Positions 33,001-41,790 of a stretch of DNA of 64,000 nt are shown here, piece by piece (the stretch's first letter is position 1; each line of letters begins with the position of its first letter). The DNA lies in the NCBI RefSeq assembly GCF_000620785.1, contig NZ_JIAI01000001.1, positions 1,612,001-1,676,000 on the forward strand, in the 5' to 3' direction. Position numbers and translations under genes: made by a program. The stretch is from Actinospineispora acaciae DSM 45401 (GTDB lineage: Bacteria > Actinomycetota > Actinomycetes > Mycobacteriales > Pseudonocardiaceae). The notes under the pieces were generated by a model, which saw nothing but the letters and a program-made list of their open reading frames with translations, did not search any database and had not been told where the DNA came from.

Positions 33001-33876
33001 TCAGAGCGCGTGGAGCGAGGGCGAACGGGTGAGGTCGTCGATGTGGTTGTGGGCGTGCCTGACGAAGCCGGCGGTGGCCCGCGAGGTGCTGGCGCGCCGC
33101 CAGACGATCCGCATCGTGGAGTGCGGGCAGTCCAGCACGCGTATCGCGCGCAGCCCTCGGCCGGCCATGGCGGTGCCGATCGACCGGGGCACGAACGTGA
33201 TCGCCTGCCCCAGCCGCACGTACGCGCGGATCTGGCAGGTGTCGCTGATGGCCGGGCCCGGGGCCCAGGGCTCCGCCGGCTCGGGCGGCCACAGCGCGGA
33301 CCGGTCCTCGAGGCCGGCGCCCGGGCGGATCACCGCCGAGCCGTCCAGCTGCGCGAGCTCCAGCCGGTCGCGGGCGGCCAGCGGGTGGTCGTTGGGCAGC
33401 AGCACGACCCGGGGTTCGGAGAACAGCTCGTCGCCGTCCAGGCCGGGATCCTCGTCGAACGGGTCGCGCACCAGCGCGACGTCGGCGGCGCCCTCCATCC
33501 GAGCCTCGGCCGGCACCCCGGGGTTGGTGAAGTTGTAGGAGCTGACCAGCGTCTCCAGGATCGAGACGTCCCATCCGCCCGCGACCACCGTCAGCCGGGG
33601 GGTGGCGGTCGCGGCCCGCCGGGCCAGCCGGAGCGCCTCGGTGGTCTGCTCGTCCAGGCCCCTGGCGTGGCGCAGCAGCACCTGGCCGGCCTCGGTCGTG
33701 GTGACCTCCCGGTAGCCCCGCACCAGCAGCGGGGTGCCCACGAACGCCTCCAGGGACCGGATCGCGCGCGAGAGCGCCCCCTGCGTCATCACCAGCCGCT
33801 CGGCCGCCCGCGTGAAGTTGCGCTCCTCGGCCACCGCCACGAAGTACCTCAGCAACCGAAGATCGACGTCCGCCAC
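33001..33876 (-). CDS. LysR-family transcriptional regulator
   Basis: A 291-residue LTTR. The winged HTH is VDLRLLRYFVAVAEERNFTR, then AAERLVMTQGALSRAIRSLE (residues 4-45). The effector domain follows (VVAGGWDVSILETLVSSYN, VALVRDPFD, VVLLPNDHPLAA, and a late ITFVPRSIGTAMAGRGLRAI). The substrate-binding loops carry several acidic residues (FDEDPGLDGDELF). It starts 42 bases after the formate dehydrogenase anchor gene on the same strand, so it could be part of that transcript. A role in controlling formate dehydrogenase is possible but unproven. Confidence 0.9.
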   Translation of the reverse strand: MADVDLRLLRYFVAVAEERNFTRAAERLVMTQGALSRAIRSLEAFVGTPLLVRGYREVTTTEAGQVLLRHARGLDEQTTEALRLARRAATATPRLTVVAGGWDVSILETLVSSYNFTNPGVPAEARMEGAADVALVRDPFDEDPGLDGDELFSEPRVVLLPNDHPLAARDRLELAQLDGSAVIRPGAGLEDRSALWPPEPAEPWAPGPAISDTCQIRAYVRLGQAITFVPRSIGTAMAGRGLRAIRVLDCPHSTMRIVWRRASTSRATAGFVRHAHNHIDDLTRSPSLHAL

Positions 33877-33918
33877 CCCTCACTCCCCCCCGCGACCACC
33901 CATTCGCGTGGCGAAGTC

Positions 33919-34863
33919 TCACCCGGATCCGGCAGCGGGGTCATTGCCCTCGGGTGTACCGCGGTTGCGATCCCGTGCACGGCGCTGGGGCTCCACCGTG
34001 TAGCGCGGGTCGGCCGCCGACGCGCGGCCGCCGTGGAAGATCCCCCACCGGGTGCACGCCGAGGCCGCCAGCAGCGCGGCGCCGGACAGCGCGGAGGCCA
34101 GCCGGGAGCGGCGCCCGAGCAGCGCCCCGGCCGTGCCGGCGGCCGAGAGCGCGGTGGCCGCGCGCAGGTACCGGCCGCCGGTGCCGGTGGAGTACGGCTC
34201 GGCGACCATGCCGAGGCGACGGCGCATGACGGACAGCGCGGCAAGCTCGGTCGCGACCCCGACCAGGGCCAGCCGGCGGGCCGGTCGGTGCTCGCCGGTG
34301 GGGGCGGCGAGCAGCCCCAGCCCGCCGGCCGCCGTCGCCGCCGAGCCGACGAATAGGTACGGCATCTCGCGGTGCCCCTCGTGCCAGGCCGGCACCGCCG
34401 TGTCGCTGACCAGCGCGGCGGTGTAGGAGGCGACGGCCGGCCCGAGCAGCGCCGACCCCGCCGTGGCGGCCACCCCGATCCGGGGCACCCGGCCGGTGGC
34501 CGCCGAGACCGCCGCCGCGCCGGCCAGCGGCACGTAGCCGGCGAGCAGCCAGGAGCCCACGCTCATCGGCGAGGTCACCTTGAACACGCGCAGCATGTTG
34601 AGGAACCGCGCCGGCCGGCCCAGGTCGTGCACCAGCGCCCCCACCGAGAGCAGCCCGGCGCCGAACGCCCCGAGCTTGCTCACCCGCGCCAGCCCGGGCC
34701 TCCCGGTCGCCGTCGCCCCCGCGCCGAGCAGCGAAGAGGCACCCGCCAGCCCGCCGAGGAAGAGGTACCCGGGGATCTCGGGGCTGCGCCAGACCGGCGG
34801 GTTGAGCACCGGCCGCCCGTAGTACGACCCGAACTCCGCCTTCGGCACCACCGGTCGGCTCAC
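33919..34863 (-). CDS. NrfD-type membrane anchor subunit of formate dehydrogenase
   Basis: A 314-residue NrfD/PsrC-family protein with about eight membrane helices; SPEIPGYLFLGGLAGASSLL near residue 30 and VHDLGRPARFLNMLRVFK near 85 are the family marks around the quinone site. It holds the ferredoxin-type subunit at the membrane and passes electrons to menaquinone. The GTG start overlaps the TGA of the ferredoxin subunit gene (GTGA). Classical formate dehydrogenase-N uses cytochrome b (FdnI) instead; here no heme histidines are seen, so this is an NrfD-type module. The last 35 residues are polar. Confidence 0.85.
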   Translation of the reverse strand: MSRPVVPKAEFGSYYGRPVLNPPVWRSPEIPGYLFLGGLAGASSLLGAGATATGRPGLARVSKLGAFGAGLLSVGALVHDLGRPARFLNMLRVFKVTSPMSVGSWLLAGYVPLAGAAAVSAATGRVPRIGVAATAGSALLGPAVASYTAALVSDTAVPAWHEGHREMPYLFVGSAATAAGGLGLLAAPTGEHRPARRLALVGVATELAALSVMRRRLGMVAEPYSTGTGGRYLRAATALSAAGTAGALLGRRSRLASALSGAALLAASACTRWGIFHGGRASAADPRYTVEPQRRARDRNRGTPEGNDPAAGSG

Positions 34864-35648
34864 CTCCGTGCCCCCCGCCCCAGGAACGCCGCCACCGCCC
34901 CGCCGACCAGGCCCAGCGCGGCCAGCCCCACGTGCCGCCACATGGACGGCAGGTCGCGGGTGGTCACCACCGGGTCCGGCGGCAGCCCGTACACCTCCGG
35001 CTCGTCGAGCAGCAGGAAGAACGCCCCGTCGCCGCCGACGCCGTCGTCCGGGTCACGCCCGTAGAGCCGCGCCTCGTCCACGCCGTCGTCGAGCAGGTCG
35101 GCCAGCCGGGCGTCGGCCCGCTCGCGCAGCTCGTCCAGCGGCCCGAACTGGATGGAGTCGGTCGGGCACGCCTTGGCGCACGCCGGTTCCATGCCGTCGC
35201 CGAGCCGGTCGTAGCAGAGCGTGCACTTCCACGCCCTGCCGTCCTCCTTGCGCTGGTCGATCACGCCGTACGGGCAGGCCGGGATGCAGTAGCCGCAGCC
35301 GTTGCAGATGTCCTCCTGCACCACGACGGTGTCGAACTCGGTGCGAAACAGCGCCCCGGTCGGGCAGACGTCCAGGCACGCGGCGTGCGTGCAGTGCTTG
35401 CACACGTCCGAGGACATCAGCCAGCGCATCTCGCCGGCCGGCCTGCGCTGCTCGATGAACGCCACGTGCCGCCAGGTGTCGGCGCCGAGCCCCACGGTGT
35501 TGTCCATGGACATCCCGGTGAAGTCCAGGCCGTCCTCGGGCACCGCGTTCCACTCCTTGCAGGCCACCTCGCAGGCCTTGCAGCCGATGCAGACCGAGGT
35601 GTCGGTGAAGAACCCCATCCTGGGCTGGGGCAGGTCGACGGCGGTCAA
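34860..35648 (-). CDS. Formate dehydrogenase iron-sulfur (beta) subunit
   Basis: A 262-residue four-cluster ferredoxin like FdnH/HybA. The cysteine sets are CIGCKACEVAC, CKHCTHAACLDVC, CNGCGYCIPAC and CTLCYDR ... CAKACPT, matching the four [4Fe-4S] sites of this family. A single C-terminal membrane helix (HVGLAALGLVGGAVAAFLG) follows, as in FdnH. It carries electrons from the molybdenum subunit to the NrfD anchor. It begins one base after the catalytic gene ends and overlaps the anchor gene start, so the three are co-translated. Confidence 0.93.
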   Translation of the reverse strand: MTAVDLPQPRMGFFTDTSVCIGCKACEVACKEWNAVPEDGLDFTGMSMDNTVGLGADTWRHVAFIEQRRPAGEMRWLMSSDVCKHCTHAACLDVCPTGALFRTEFDTVVVQEDICNGCGYCIPACPYGVIDQRKEDGRAWKCTLCYDRLGDGMEPACAKACPTDSIQFGPLDELRERADARLADLLDDGVDEARLYGRDPDDGVGGDGAFFLLLDEPEVYGLPPDPVVTTRDLPSMWRHVGLAALGLVGGAVAAFLGRGARR

Positions 35649-35649
35649 C

Positions 35650-38600
35650 TCACACCTCCGTTCCGGTGTGCTCGGTGATGCCGGCCCGCTTCTGGTACGC
35701 GGCGACCAGCGCGGTCAGCGCCCGGCCCCTTGGGCGGCGGCCCGGGCGGATGTCGCAGGTCAGGGCCTTGGTCTCCATGATGTGGGTGTTCGGGTCCAGC
35801 GCCATGTGGGTGAGGTCGTTCGCGGCGTCGCCGGTGACCAGCCCGCTGGTGCCCCAGTGGTAGGGCAGCCCGACCTGGTGCAGGGTGCGCCCGGCCACGG
35901 TCAGCGGGGCGATCCGGTCGGTGACCATCACCCTGGCCTCGATGGCCGAGCGGGCGCTGATGATCGTCGCCCAGCCGCCGTGGGTCAGCCCGCGCTCGGC
36001 GGCCAGCTCCGGGGACACCTCGCAGAACATCTCCGGCGCCAGCTCGGCCAGGTAGGGCTGCCAGCGGGTCATGCCGCCGGCGGTGTGGTGCTCGGCGATC
36101 CGGTAGGTGGTCAGCGGGTACGGGTACACCTCCGCGCCCGGCTCGTGGCCGCTGGGCTGGAACCTGTCGTGCGGGTGGGCGAAGGTCGTCACCTGGCGGA
36201 CCGGGTTGCGGCGCTGGCGGTACAGCGGGTTGTCGACCGGCGACTCCTGCGGCTCGTAGTGCGTGGGCAACGGGCCGTCGACCAGGCCGGCCGGCGCGTA
36301 CAGCCACGCCTTGCCGTCGGCCTGCATGATGAACGGGTCGGTGCCGGACAGCGCGGCCGCGCCGGTGGCGTCGTCTTCCGGCACGTGGTCCGGCGCGGTG
36401 GTGGGCGGGAAGTCCGCGATGTCGTGACCTGTCCAGCGGCCCTCCTCGGCGTCCCACCACAGGTACGCCTTGCGCTCGCTCCACGGCCTGCCCTGCGGGT
36501 CGGCGGACGCGCGGTTGTAGAGCAGGCGGCGGTTGGCCGGCCATGCCCAGCCCCACTCGGGGGCCACCCAGCTCTGCTGGCCGCCGGGCTTGCGGCGGGC
36601 GGCCTGGTTGACGCCGTCGGCGTAGACGCCGCAGTAGATCCAGCACCCGCACGCGGTGGAGCCGTCGCCGGCGAGCTGCGGGTAGGACGACAGCGGCTTG
36701 CCGTCCGCGTCCCATCCGTTGATCTCGGCCAGCACCGCCTCGGCGTCCGGTTCGTCCAGGCGGCCGTGGGTCGGGTAGTCCCAGGCCAGGTCCAGCAGCG
36801 GCCGGTCGCGCTCGTCGGTCGAGCCGGCCAGCTTCTCGCGGATCCGCCGGCCGAGGTGGTAGGTGAACCACAGATCGCTGCGGGCGTCGCCGGCCGGCTC
36901 GACGGCCCGGTGGTGCCACTGCAGCAGCCGCTGGGTGTTGGTGAAGCTGCCGTCCTTCTCGGTGTGCGCGGCGGCGGGCAGGAAGAACACCTCGGTGCCG
37001 ATGTCCTCGATGCGCAGCTCGCCGGTCTCGATCTCCGGGCCGTCCCGCCACCAGGTCGCCGACTCGATCAGCGAGAAGTCCCGCACCACCAGCCAGTCCA
37101 GGTTGGCCATGCCGAGCCGCTGCATCTTCGCGTTGGACGAGCCGACCGCGGGGTTCTCCCCGTACACGATGTAGCCGGTGCACTCGCCGGCGAGCTGGGC
37201 CATCACCGTCTCGTACGTGCTGTGGCTGCCGGTGAGCCGGGGCAGGTAGTCGAAGCAGAACTCGTTCTCCTCGGTCGCCGCGTCGCCCCAGTACGCCTTG
37301 AGCAGGCTCACCAGGTAGGCGCGCAGCTCCGCCCAGAAGCCCTTGTCGGTGCGCTCGGCCTCGACGAACGCGTCCAGGCCGGGCTTGCTGTGCGCGTGCG
37401 GCATCGGGATGTAGCCGGGCAGCAGGTCGAACAGGGTCGGGATGTCCGTCGAGCCCTGGATGGAGGCGTGCCCGCGCAGCGCCAGGATCCCGCCGCCGGG
37501 CCGGCCGATGTTGCCCAGCAGGGTCTGCAGGATCGACGCCGCCCTGATGAACTGCACGCCGGTGCTGTGCTGCGTCCAGCCGACGGAGTAGACGAACGCG
37601 CTGGTCCTGTCCCGGCCGGAGTTCGCGGTGAGCAGCTCACAGACCTTCTGAAACGTTTCGACCGGCACCCCGCAGGTGTCCGCCACCAGCTCCGGGGTGT
37701 AGCGGGCGAAGTGGCGTTGCAGGACCCGCAGCACGCAGCGCGGGTGGGTGAGCGTCTCGTCGCGCGGCGCGCCGCCGGGCACGTGCGCCCCGCCGGAGCC
37801 GTGCGCCTCGCCCCGGGCCGCCCGGCTGATGGCCGCCGAGCGGTACCTGTCCGCCGCGACCTGCTCGCGCTCGCCGGACGCGGCCTGCACCTCGGTGCCC
37901 TCGTACTGCCAGGTGTGGAAGTCGTACACCCGCTCGTCGACGTCCAAACCGGAGAAGACTCCGTCCAGGTCTTCCGTGTCCCGGAAGTCCTCGGTGACGA
38001 GGGTCGCCGCATTGGTGTAGGCCAGCACGTAGTCGCGGAAGTACTTCTCCTCGGTCAGGACGTGGTTGATGATGCCGCCGAGGAACGCGATGTCGCTGCC
38101 CGCGCGCAGCGGCACGTGCAGGTCGGCCAGCGCGCTGGTGCGGGTGAACCGGGGGTCGACGTGGACCACCGTGGCGCCGCGCGCCTTCGCCTCCATGATC
38201 CACTGGAAGCCGACGGGATGGCACTCGGCCATGTTCGAGCCCTGGATGACGATGCAGTCCGAGTTGGCCAGGTCCTGCTGGAAGGTGGTGGCGCCGCCCC
38301 GGCCGAAGCTGGTCCCCAGACTGGGGACGGTGGCGGAGTGTCAAATGCGCGCCTGGTTCTCGATCTGGATCGCGCCCAGCGCGGTGAACAACTTCTTGAT
38401 CAGGTAGTTCTCCTCGTTGTCCAGCGTGGCCCCGCCCAGGCTGGCCAGCCCCAGGGTGCGGCGGGTGCGCTTGCCGTCGACCTCCCACTGCCAGCCCTCG
38501 CGCCGCGCGGCGATCACCCGGTCCGCGATCATGTCCATCGCGGTGTCCAGGTCCAGGTCCTCCCACTCGGTGCCGTGCGGGCGGCGGTAGCGCACCCGGT

Positions 38601-38907
38601 ACTCCCGCGCCGGGCCCGTGGTCAGCTGCAGGCTCGACGAACCGCGCGGGCACAGCCGTCCCCGGCTGACCGGCGAGTCCTTATCGCCCTCGATCTGCGT
38701 CACCCGGTCGTTCGCCACGTAGACGTCCTGCCCGCAGCCCACCGCGCAGAACGGGCAGACCGACTTCACCACCCGGTCCGCCGTGCGCACCCTCGGCCGG
38801 AGGGCCTCGGTGGCCCTGCTCTTCGCCGCCGCCCCGGTGCCCATCCGGTCGTCGCCGGTGAGCTGCCGGTACACCGGCCAGGCCTGGATCAGGTCGCGCA
38901 ACCCCAT
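35650..38907 (-). CDS. Selenocysteine formate dehydrogenase, molybdopterin catalytic (alpha) subunit
   Basis: A 1085-residue molybdopterin oxidoreductase (E. coli FdnG is about 1015). The TGA at 38343-38341 is read as selenocysteine: IENQARI-U-HSATVPSLG aligns with the active-site ARIUHSPTV block, making it Sec189. Before it, C51, C54, C58 and C86 (CPFCAVGC ... GRLCPRG) bind a [4Fe-4S] cluster. After it come SFGRGGATTFQQDL, GSNMAECHPVGF and the two bis-MGD domains. A SECIS hairpin lies 12 bases past the UGA. The ATG of MGLRDLIQ was chosen; a GTG 20 codons earlier is possible. No Tat signal is seen, so the enzyme probably faces the cytoplasm, oxidising formate to CO2 and feeding the beta and NrfD subunits. 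The reading frame continues unchanged across the TGA. Confidence 0.93.
38312..38343 (-). promoter_or_regulatory. SECIS element with UGA selenocysteine codon
   Basis: In the mRNA the UGA (38343-38341) is followed by 12 bases and then GUCCCCAGUCUGGGGAC (38328-38312): a six-pair stem with loop AGUCU. Bacterial SECIS elements (for example E. coli fdnG, whose apical stem carries an AGUCU loop 12 bases after the UGA as I recall it) have exactly this spacing and a loop containing GU for SelB to bind. The stem lies within the coding frame, where it still encodes VPSLGT. Confidence 0.9.
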
Positions 38908-38990
38908 GAGCCGCCTGTACCCGGGCGCCGGGCGGAGAAACTCCCTCGGTGGGGGGTGTGTGAGCACGGACGGGGCGGGTAGCCACCGGC

Positions 38991-39548
38991 ATGCCCGACC
39001 TGTCCGACTACCGCTCGAAACGGGACACGCGCCGCTCCGGCGAGCCCTCCGGCTCCTCCCCTGCCGAGTCCGACCGGCCCCGGTTCGTGGTGCAGCGCCA
39101 CGACGCCAGCAGCCTGCACTTCGACTTCCGCCTGGAGATCGACGGCGTGCTGGTGTCCTGGGCGGTGCCCAAGGGGCCGTCCGCCGACCCGTCCGACAAG
39201 CGCCTGGCCACCCGCACCGAGGACCACCCGCTGGACTACCTGGACTTCGAGGGCCGCATCCCGGAGGGCGAGTACGGCGCGGGCACCGTGATCGTCTGGG
39301 ACACCGGCCCCTTCGACAACCTCGGCAAGAAGGACCTGTCCGATGGCCTGGCCGACGGGCACCTCAAGGTGCGGCTGCACGGCCGGAAGATGGCCGGCGG
39401 GTACGCCCTCACCCACACCAAGCTCCGGGGCGACGACCGGAACTGGCTGCTGGTGAAGGTGGACGACGGCGAGGCCGAGCGCGGCCGGCACACCGTCGAG
39501 GGTGAGCCCGAGTCGGTGCTCTCGGGCCGCGCCAACGAGGACCTGTGA
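38991..39548 (+). CDS. ligD-PE: LigD phosphoesterase (3'-end processing) domain protein
   Basis: A 185-residue stand-alone PE domain of bacterial non-homologous end joining. RFVVQRHDASSLHFDFRLEI and SWAVPKGP with following RTEDHPLDYLDFEGRIPEGEYG hold the His and Asp residues that bind Mn2+ in LigD-PE; KMAGGYALTHTKL and NWLLVKVDD close the fold. It trims ribonucleotides or phosphates from 3' ends before ligation. Its TGA overlaps the ATG of the ligase gene by one base. In most species it is the N-terminal or central part of one LigD protein; here it is separate. Confidence 0.92.
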   Translation: MPDLSDYRSKRDTRRSGEPSGSSPAESDRPRFVVQRHDASSLHFDFRLEIDGVLVSWAVPKGPSADPSDKRLATRTEDHPLDYLDFEGRIPEGEYGAGTVIVWDTGPFDNLGKKDLSDGLADGHLKVRLHGRKMAGGYALTHTKLRGDDRNWLLVKVDDGEAERGRHTVEGEPESVLSGRANEDL

Positions 39549-40561
39549 TGGCCGACCCGCTCGACACGCTCACCGACGAGGATCGCGCGCTGCTGCGCCC
39601 CAGCGACGGCCCGGCGTTCCACCCGCCGATGCTGGCCACCCTCACCGACGACTACTTCTCCGATCCCGGGTGGCTGTTCGAGCGCAAGCTGGACGGGGTG
39701 CGCACGCTCGTGGTCCGCTACGGCGGGCGCACCGAGCTGTACTCCCGCAACCGTAAGCAGGTCGGCAGCAGCTACCCCGAGCTGGTGGAGGCGCTGGACG
39801 CTCACGCCCCGCCCGAGCTGGTCGCCGACGGGGAGGTGGTGGCGTTCGACGGCGCCCAGACCAGCTTCGCGCGCCTGCAGTCCCGCCTCGGGCTCACCGA
39901 CCCGCGCCGGGCCAGGGCCACCGGGGTCGCCGTCCACCTGTACCTGTTCGACCTGCTCGTCCTCGGCACGCACGACCTGCGCGCGCTCCCGCTGCGGGCC
40001 CGCAAGCGGGTGCTGCACGCGGCGCTCGAGTTCGAGGACCCGATCAGATACAGCAACCACCGCAACGCCGACGGCGAGCGGTACCTGACGGAGGCCTGCG
40101 CGAACGGCTGGGAGGGGCTGATCGCCAAGCGGGCCCACTCCACCTACCAGCACGGGCGGTCCGGCGACTGGCTGAAGTTCAAGTGCGTGGCCGACCAGGA
40201 GTTCGTCATCGGCGGCTACACCGATCCCAGCGGTTCGCGGGTGGGCTTCGGCGCGCTGCTGCTCGGCTACTACGACCGGCGCCGCGACCCGCCCGAGCTG
40301 CGCTACGCCGGCAAGGTCGGCACCGGGTTCGACACCGCCACGCTCCGCGCGCTGCGGCGCCGCTTCGACGAGCTGGGCCGGGAGCGCTCGCCGTTCGTCG
40401 ACCGGGTGCCCGAACGCGGCCCACACTGGGTGCGGCCGGAGCTGGTCGCGCAGGTCGGGTTCACCGAGTGGACCCGGGACGGCCGGCTGCGCCACCCCCG
40501 CTACCAGGGGCTGCGCCACGACAAGCCCGCCAACCAGGTGGTCAGGGAGGTCCCTTCATGA
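39548..40561 (+). CDS. ligD-Lig: ATP-dependent DNA ligase (LigD ligase domain)
   Basis: A 337-residue ligase. The nucleotidyltransferase motif I is FERKLDGVRTLV with adenylated Lys47, followed by LYSRNRKQVGSSYPEL (motif Ia/III area), LVADGEVVAFDG, YLFDLLVLG, GWEGLIAKRAHSTYQHGRSG (motif IV) and WLKFKC (motif V). The OB domain (FVIGGYTDPSGSRVGFGALLLGYYD) and the closing VAQVGFTEWTRDGRLRHPRYQGLR (motif VI region) are complete. It seals double-strand breaks with Ku and the LigD polymerase. A GTG just upstream is possible, but the ATG overlaps the preceding stop and was preferred. Confidence 0.94.
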   Translation: MADPLDTLTDEDRALLRPSDGPAFHPPMLATLTDDYFSDPGWLFERKLDGVRTLVVRYGGRTELYSRNRKQVGSSYPELVEALDAHAPPELVADGEVVAFDGAQTSFARLQSRLGLTDPRRARATGVAVHLYLFDLLVLGTHDLRALPLRARKRVLHAALEFEDPIRYSNHRNADGERYLTEACANGWEGLIAKRAHSTYQHGRSGDWLKFKCVADQEFVIGGYTDPSGSRVGFGALLLGYYDRRRDPPELRYAGKVGTGFDTATLRALRRRFDELGRERSPFVDRVPERGPHWVRPELVAQVGFTEWTRDGRLRHPRYQGLRHDKPANQVVREVPS

Positions 40562-41448
40562 CCGTCCAGGTCAGCCGTCCGGACAAGGTGCTCTATCCCG
40601 ACCCGGGCTACGCCAAGCGCGATCTCGCCGAGTACTTCGACGAGGTCGCGGACGTGATGCTGCCGCACCTGAGCCGGCGGCCGCTGGTGCTCAACCGGTT
40701 CCCGGACGGGCTGGACGGCGACGGCTTCTTCCAGAAGCAGGCCCCCGCCAACCTCCCGGACCGGACCCCGACCGTCACCGTGCCCGCCGACAACCAGCGA
40801 GGCGAGGTGACCCACGTCGTGGCCGGCGATCGCGACACGCTGCGGTTCCTCGCCAACCAGGCCTGCCTGGAGCTGCACCGCTGGCTGTCCCGCTCCGACC
40901 GGCTCGACAACCCCGACCTGCTCGTGATCGACCTCGACCCGCCGGAGGCCGAGGACCTCGACGCGCTGCGCGAGACCGCCCGCGCGACCAGGGACCTGCT
41001 CGACGAGCTGAGCCTGGCCCCGTTCCTGATGGCCACCGGCGGCAGCGGCTACCACGTCGTGGCCCCGCTCACCGGGTCCGCGCCGTTCGACCGGGTCCGC
41101 GAGCTGGCCAAGGGCATCGCCGAGCGCCTCGCCGCCGCCGACCCGGACCGGCGCACCACCGAGCAGCGCATCGCCAACCGGGGCGACCGGATCTTCCTGG
41201 ACGTCGCGCGCAACGCCTACGCCCAGACCGCCGTCACCCCGTACTCCCCGCGCGCCAGGCCGGGCGCGCCGGTGGCCACCCCGCTGGAGTTCGGCGAGCT
41301 CGGACGGATCCGCCCCGCACAGCACGACCTGGCCAGCGTGCGCAGGCGGCTGGCCCGCAAGGGCGACCCCTGGTCGGAGATCGACCGCCACGCCCGGCCC
41401 GCCGAGACCGCGCTCGAGCGGCTGCGCCGGGAGGATGACGGTCGGTAG
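40558..41448 (+). CDS. ligD-Pol: LigD polymerase (primase-like) domain protein
   Basis: A 296-residue archaeo-eukaryotic primase-type NHEJ polymerase. VSRPDKVLYPDPGYAKRDLA begins it; LNRFPDGLDGDGFFQKQAP, LLVIDLDPPEAED (the DxD that binds metal), MATGGSGYHVVAPLTGS and RGDRIFLDVARNAYAQTAVTPYSPRARPGAPV-type blocks follow. It adds ribonucleotides at breaks. Its ATG overlaps the ligase TGA (ATGA) with GGGAGG before it. GTCGGT (41441-41446) and ACCGAC (41455-41460) form a weak stem across the stop codon that might end the transcript. No ku gene is visible in the window. Confidence 0.93.
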   Translation: MTVQVSRPDKVLYPDPGYAKRDLAEYFDEVADVMLPHLSRRPLVLNRFPDGLDGDGFFQKQAPANLPDRTPTVTVPADNQRGEVTHVVAGDRDTLRFLANQACLELHRWLSRSDRLDNPDLLVIDLDPPEAEDLDALRETARATRDLLDELSLAPFLMATGGSGYHVVAPLTGSAPFDRVRELAKGIAERLAAADPDRRTTEQRIANRGDRIFLDVARNAYAQTAVTPYSPRARPGAPVATPLEFGELGRIRPAQHDLASVRRRLARKGDPWSEIDRHARPAETALERLRREDDGR

Positions 41449-41475
41449 GCGACGACCGACACCGGAGGGGCTCGC

Positions 41476-41781
41476 ATGATCACGTGCGTGGTGGACTATA
41501 CGATCGATCCGGCCAAGCTCGCGGAGTTCGAGCGCTTCGCCCGGCGCTGGATCGAGCTGGTGAACGAGCACGGCGGCACGCACCACGGCTACTTCCTGCC
41601 CGCCGAGGGCGCCAGCGACAAGGCCCTCGCGCTGTTCAGCTTCCCCGGCCTGGCCGCCTATGAGCGGTATCGCCAGCTCTTCGGGCGGCATCCGGACTTC
41701 GTCGCCGCCGACAGGATCCGCGACGAGAGCGGGTGCGTCCTGCGCTACGAACGCACCTTCATGAGGCCGTTGCTGCCCTAG
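41476..41781 (+). CDS. NIPSNAP-family protein
   Basis: A 101-residue protein with the ferredoxin-like NIPSNAP fold: ITCVVDYTIDPAKLAEFERF, WIELVNEHGGTHHGYFLP, ALALFSFPGLAAYERYRQLF and FVAADRIRDESGCVLRYERTFM. Close relatives are common small actinomycete proteins annotated as NIPSNAP without known reaction. It stands 28 bases after the LigD polymerase gene and ten bases before the arginase-like gene. A role in repair is not suggested by the fold. Confidence 0.88.
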   Translation: MITCVVDYTIDPAKLAEFERFARRWIELVNEHGGTHHGYFLPAEGASDKALALFSFPGLAAYERYRQLFGRHPDFVAADRIRDESGCVLRYERTFMRPLLP

Positions 41782-41790
41782 ACTAGATCA

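Noticed and set aside
38232..38343. Two separate genes or a frameshifted pseudogene for the formate dehydrogenase alpha subunit
   Set aside because: The frame is the same on both sides of the TGA, the residues flanking it are the conserved selenocysteine site and a SECIS hairpin follows, so it is one gene.
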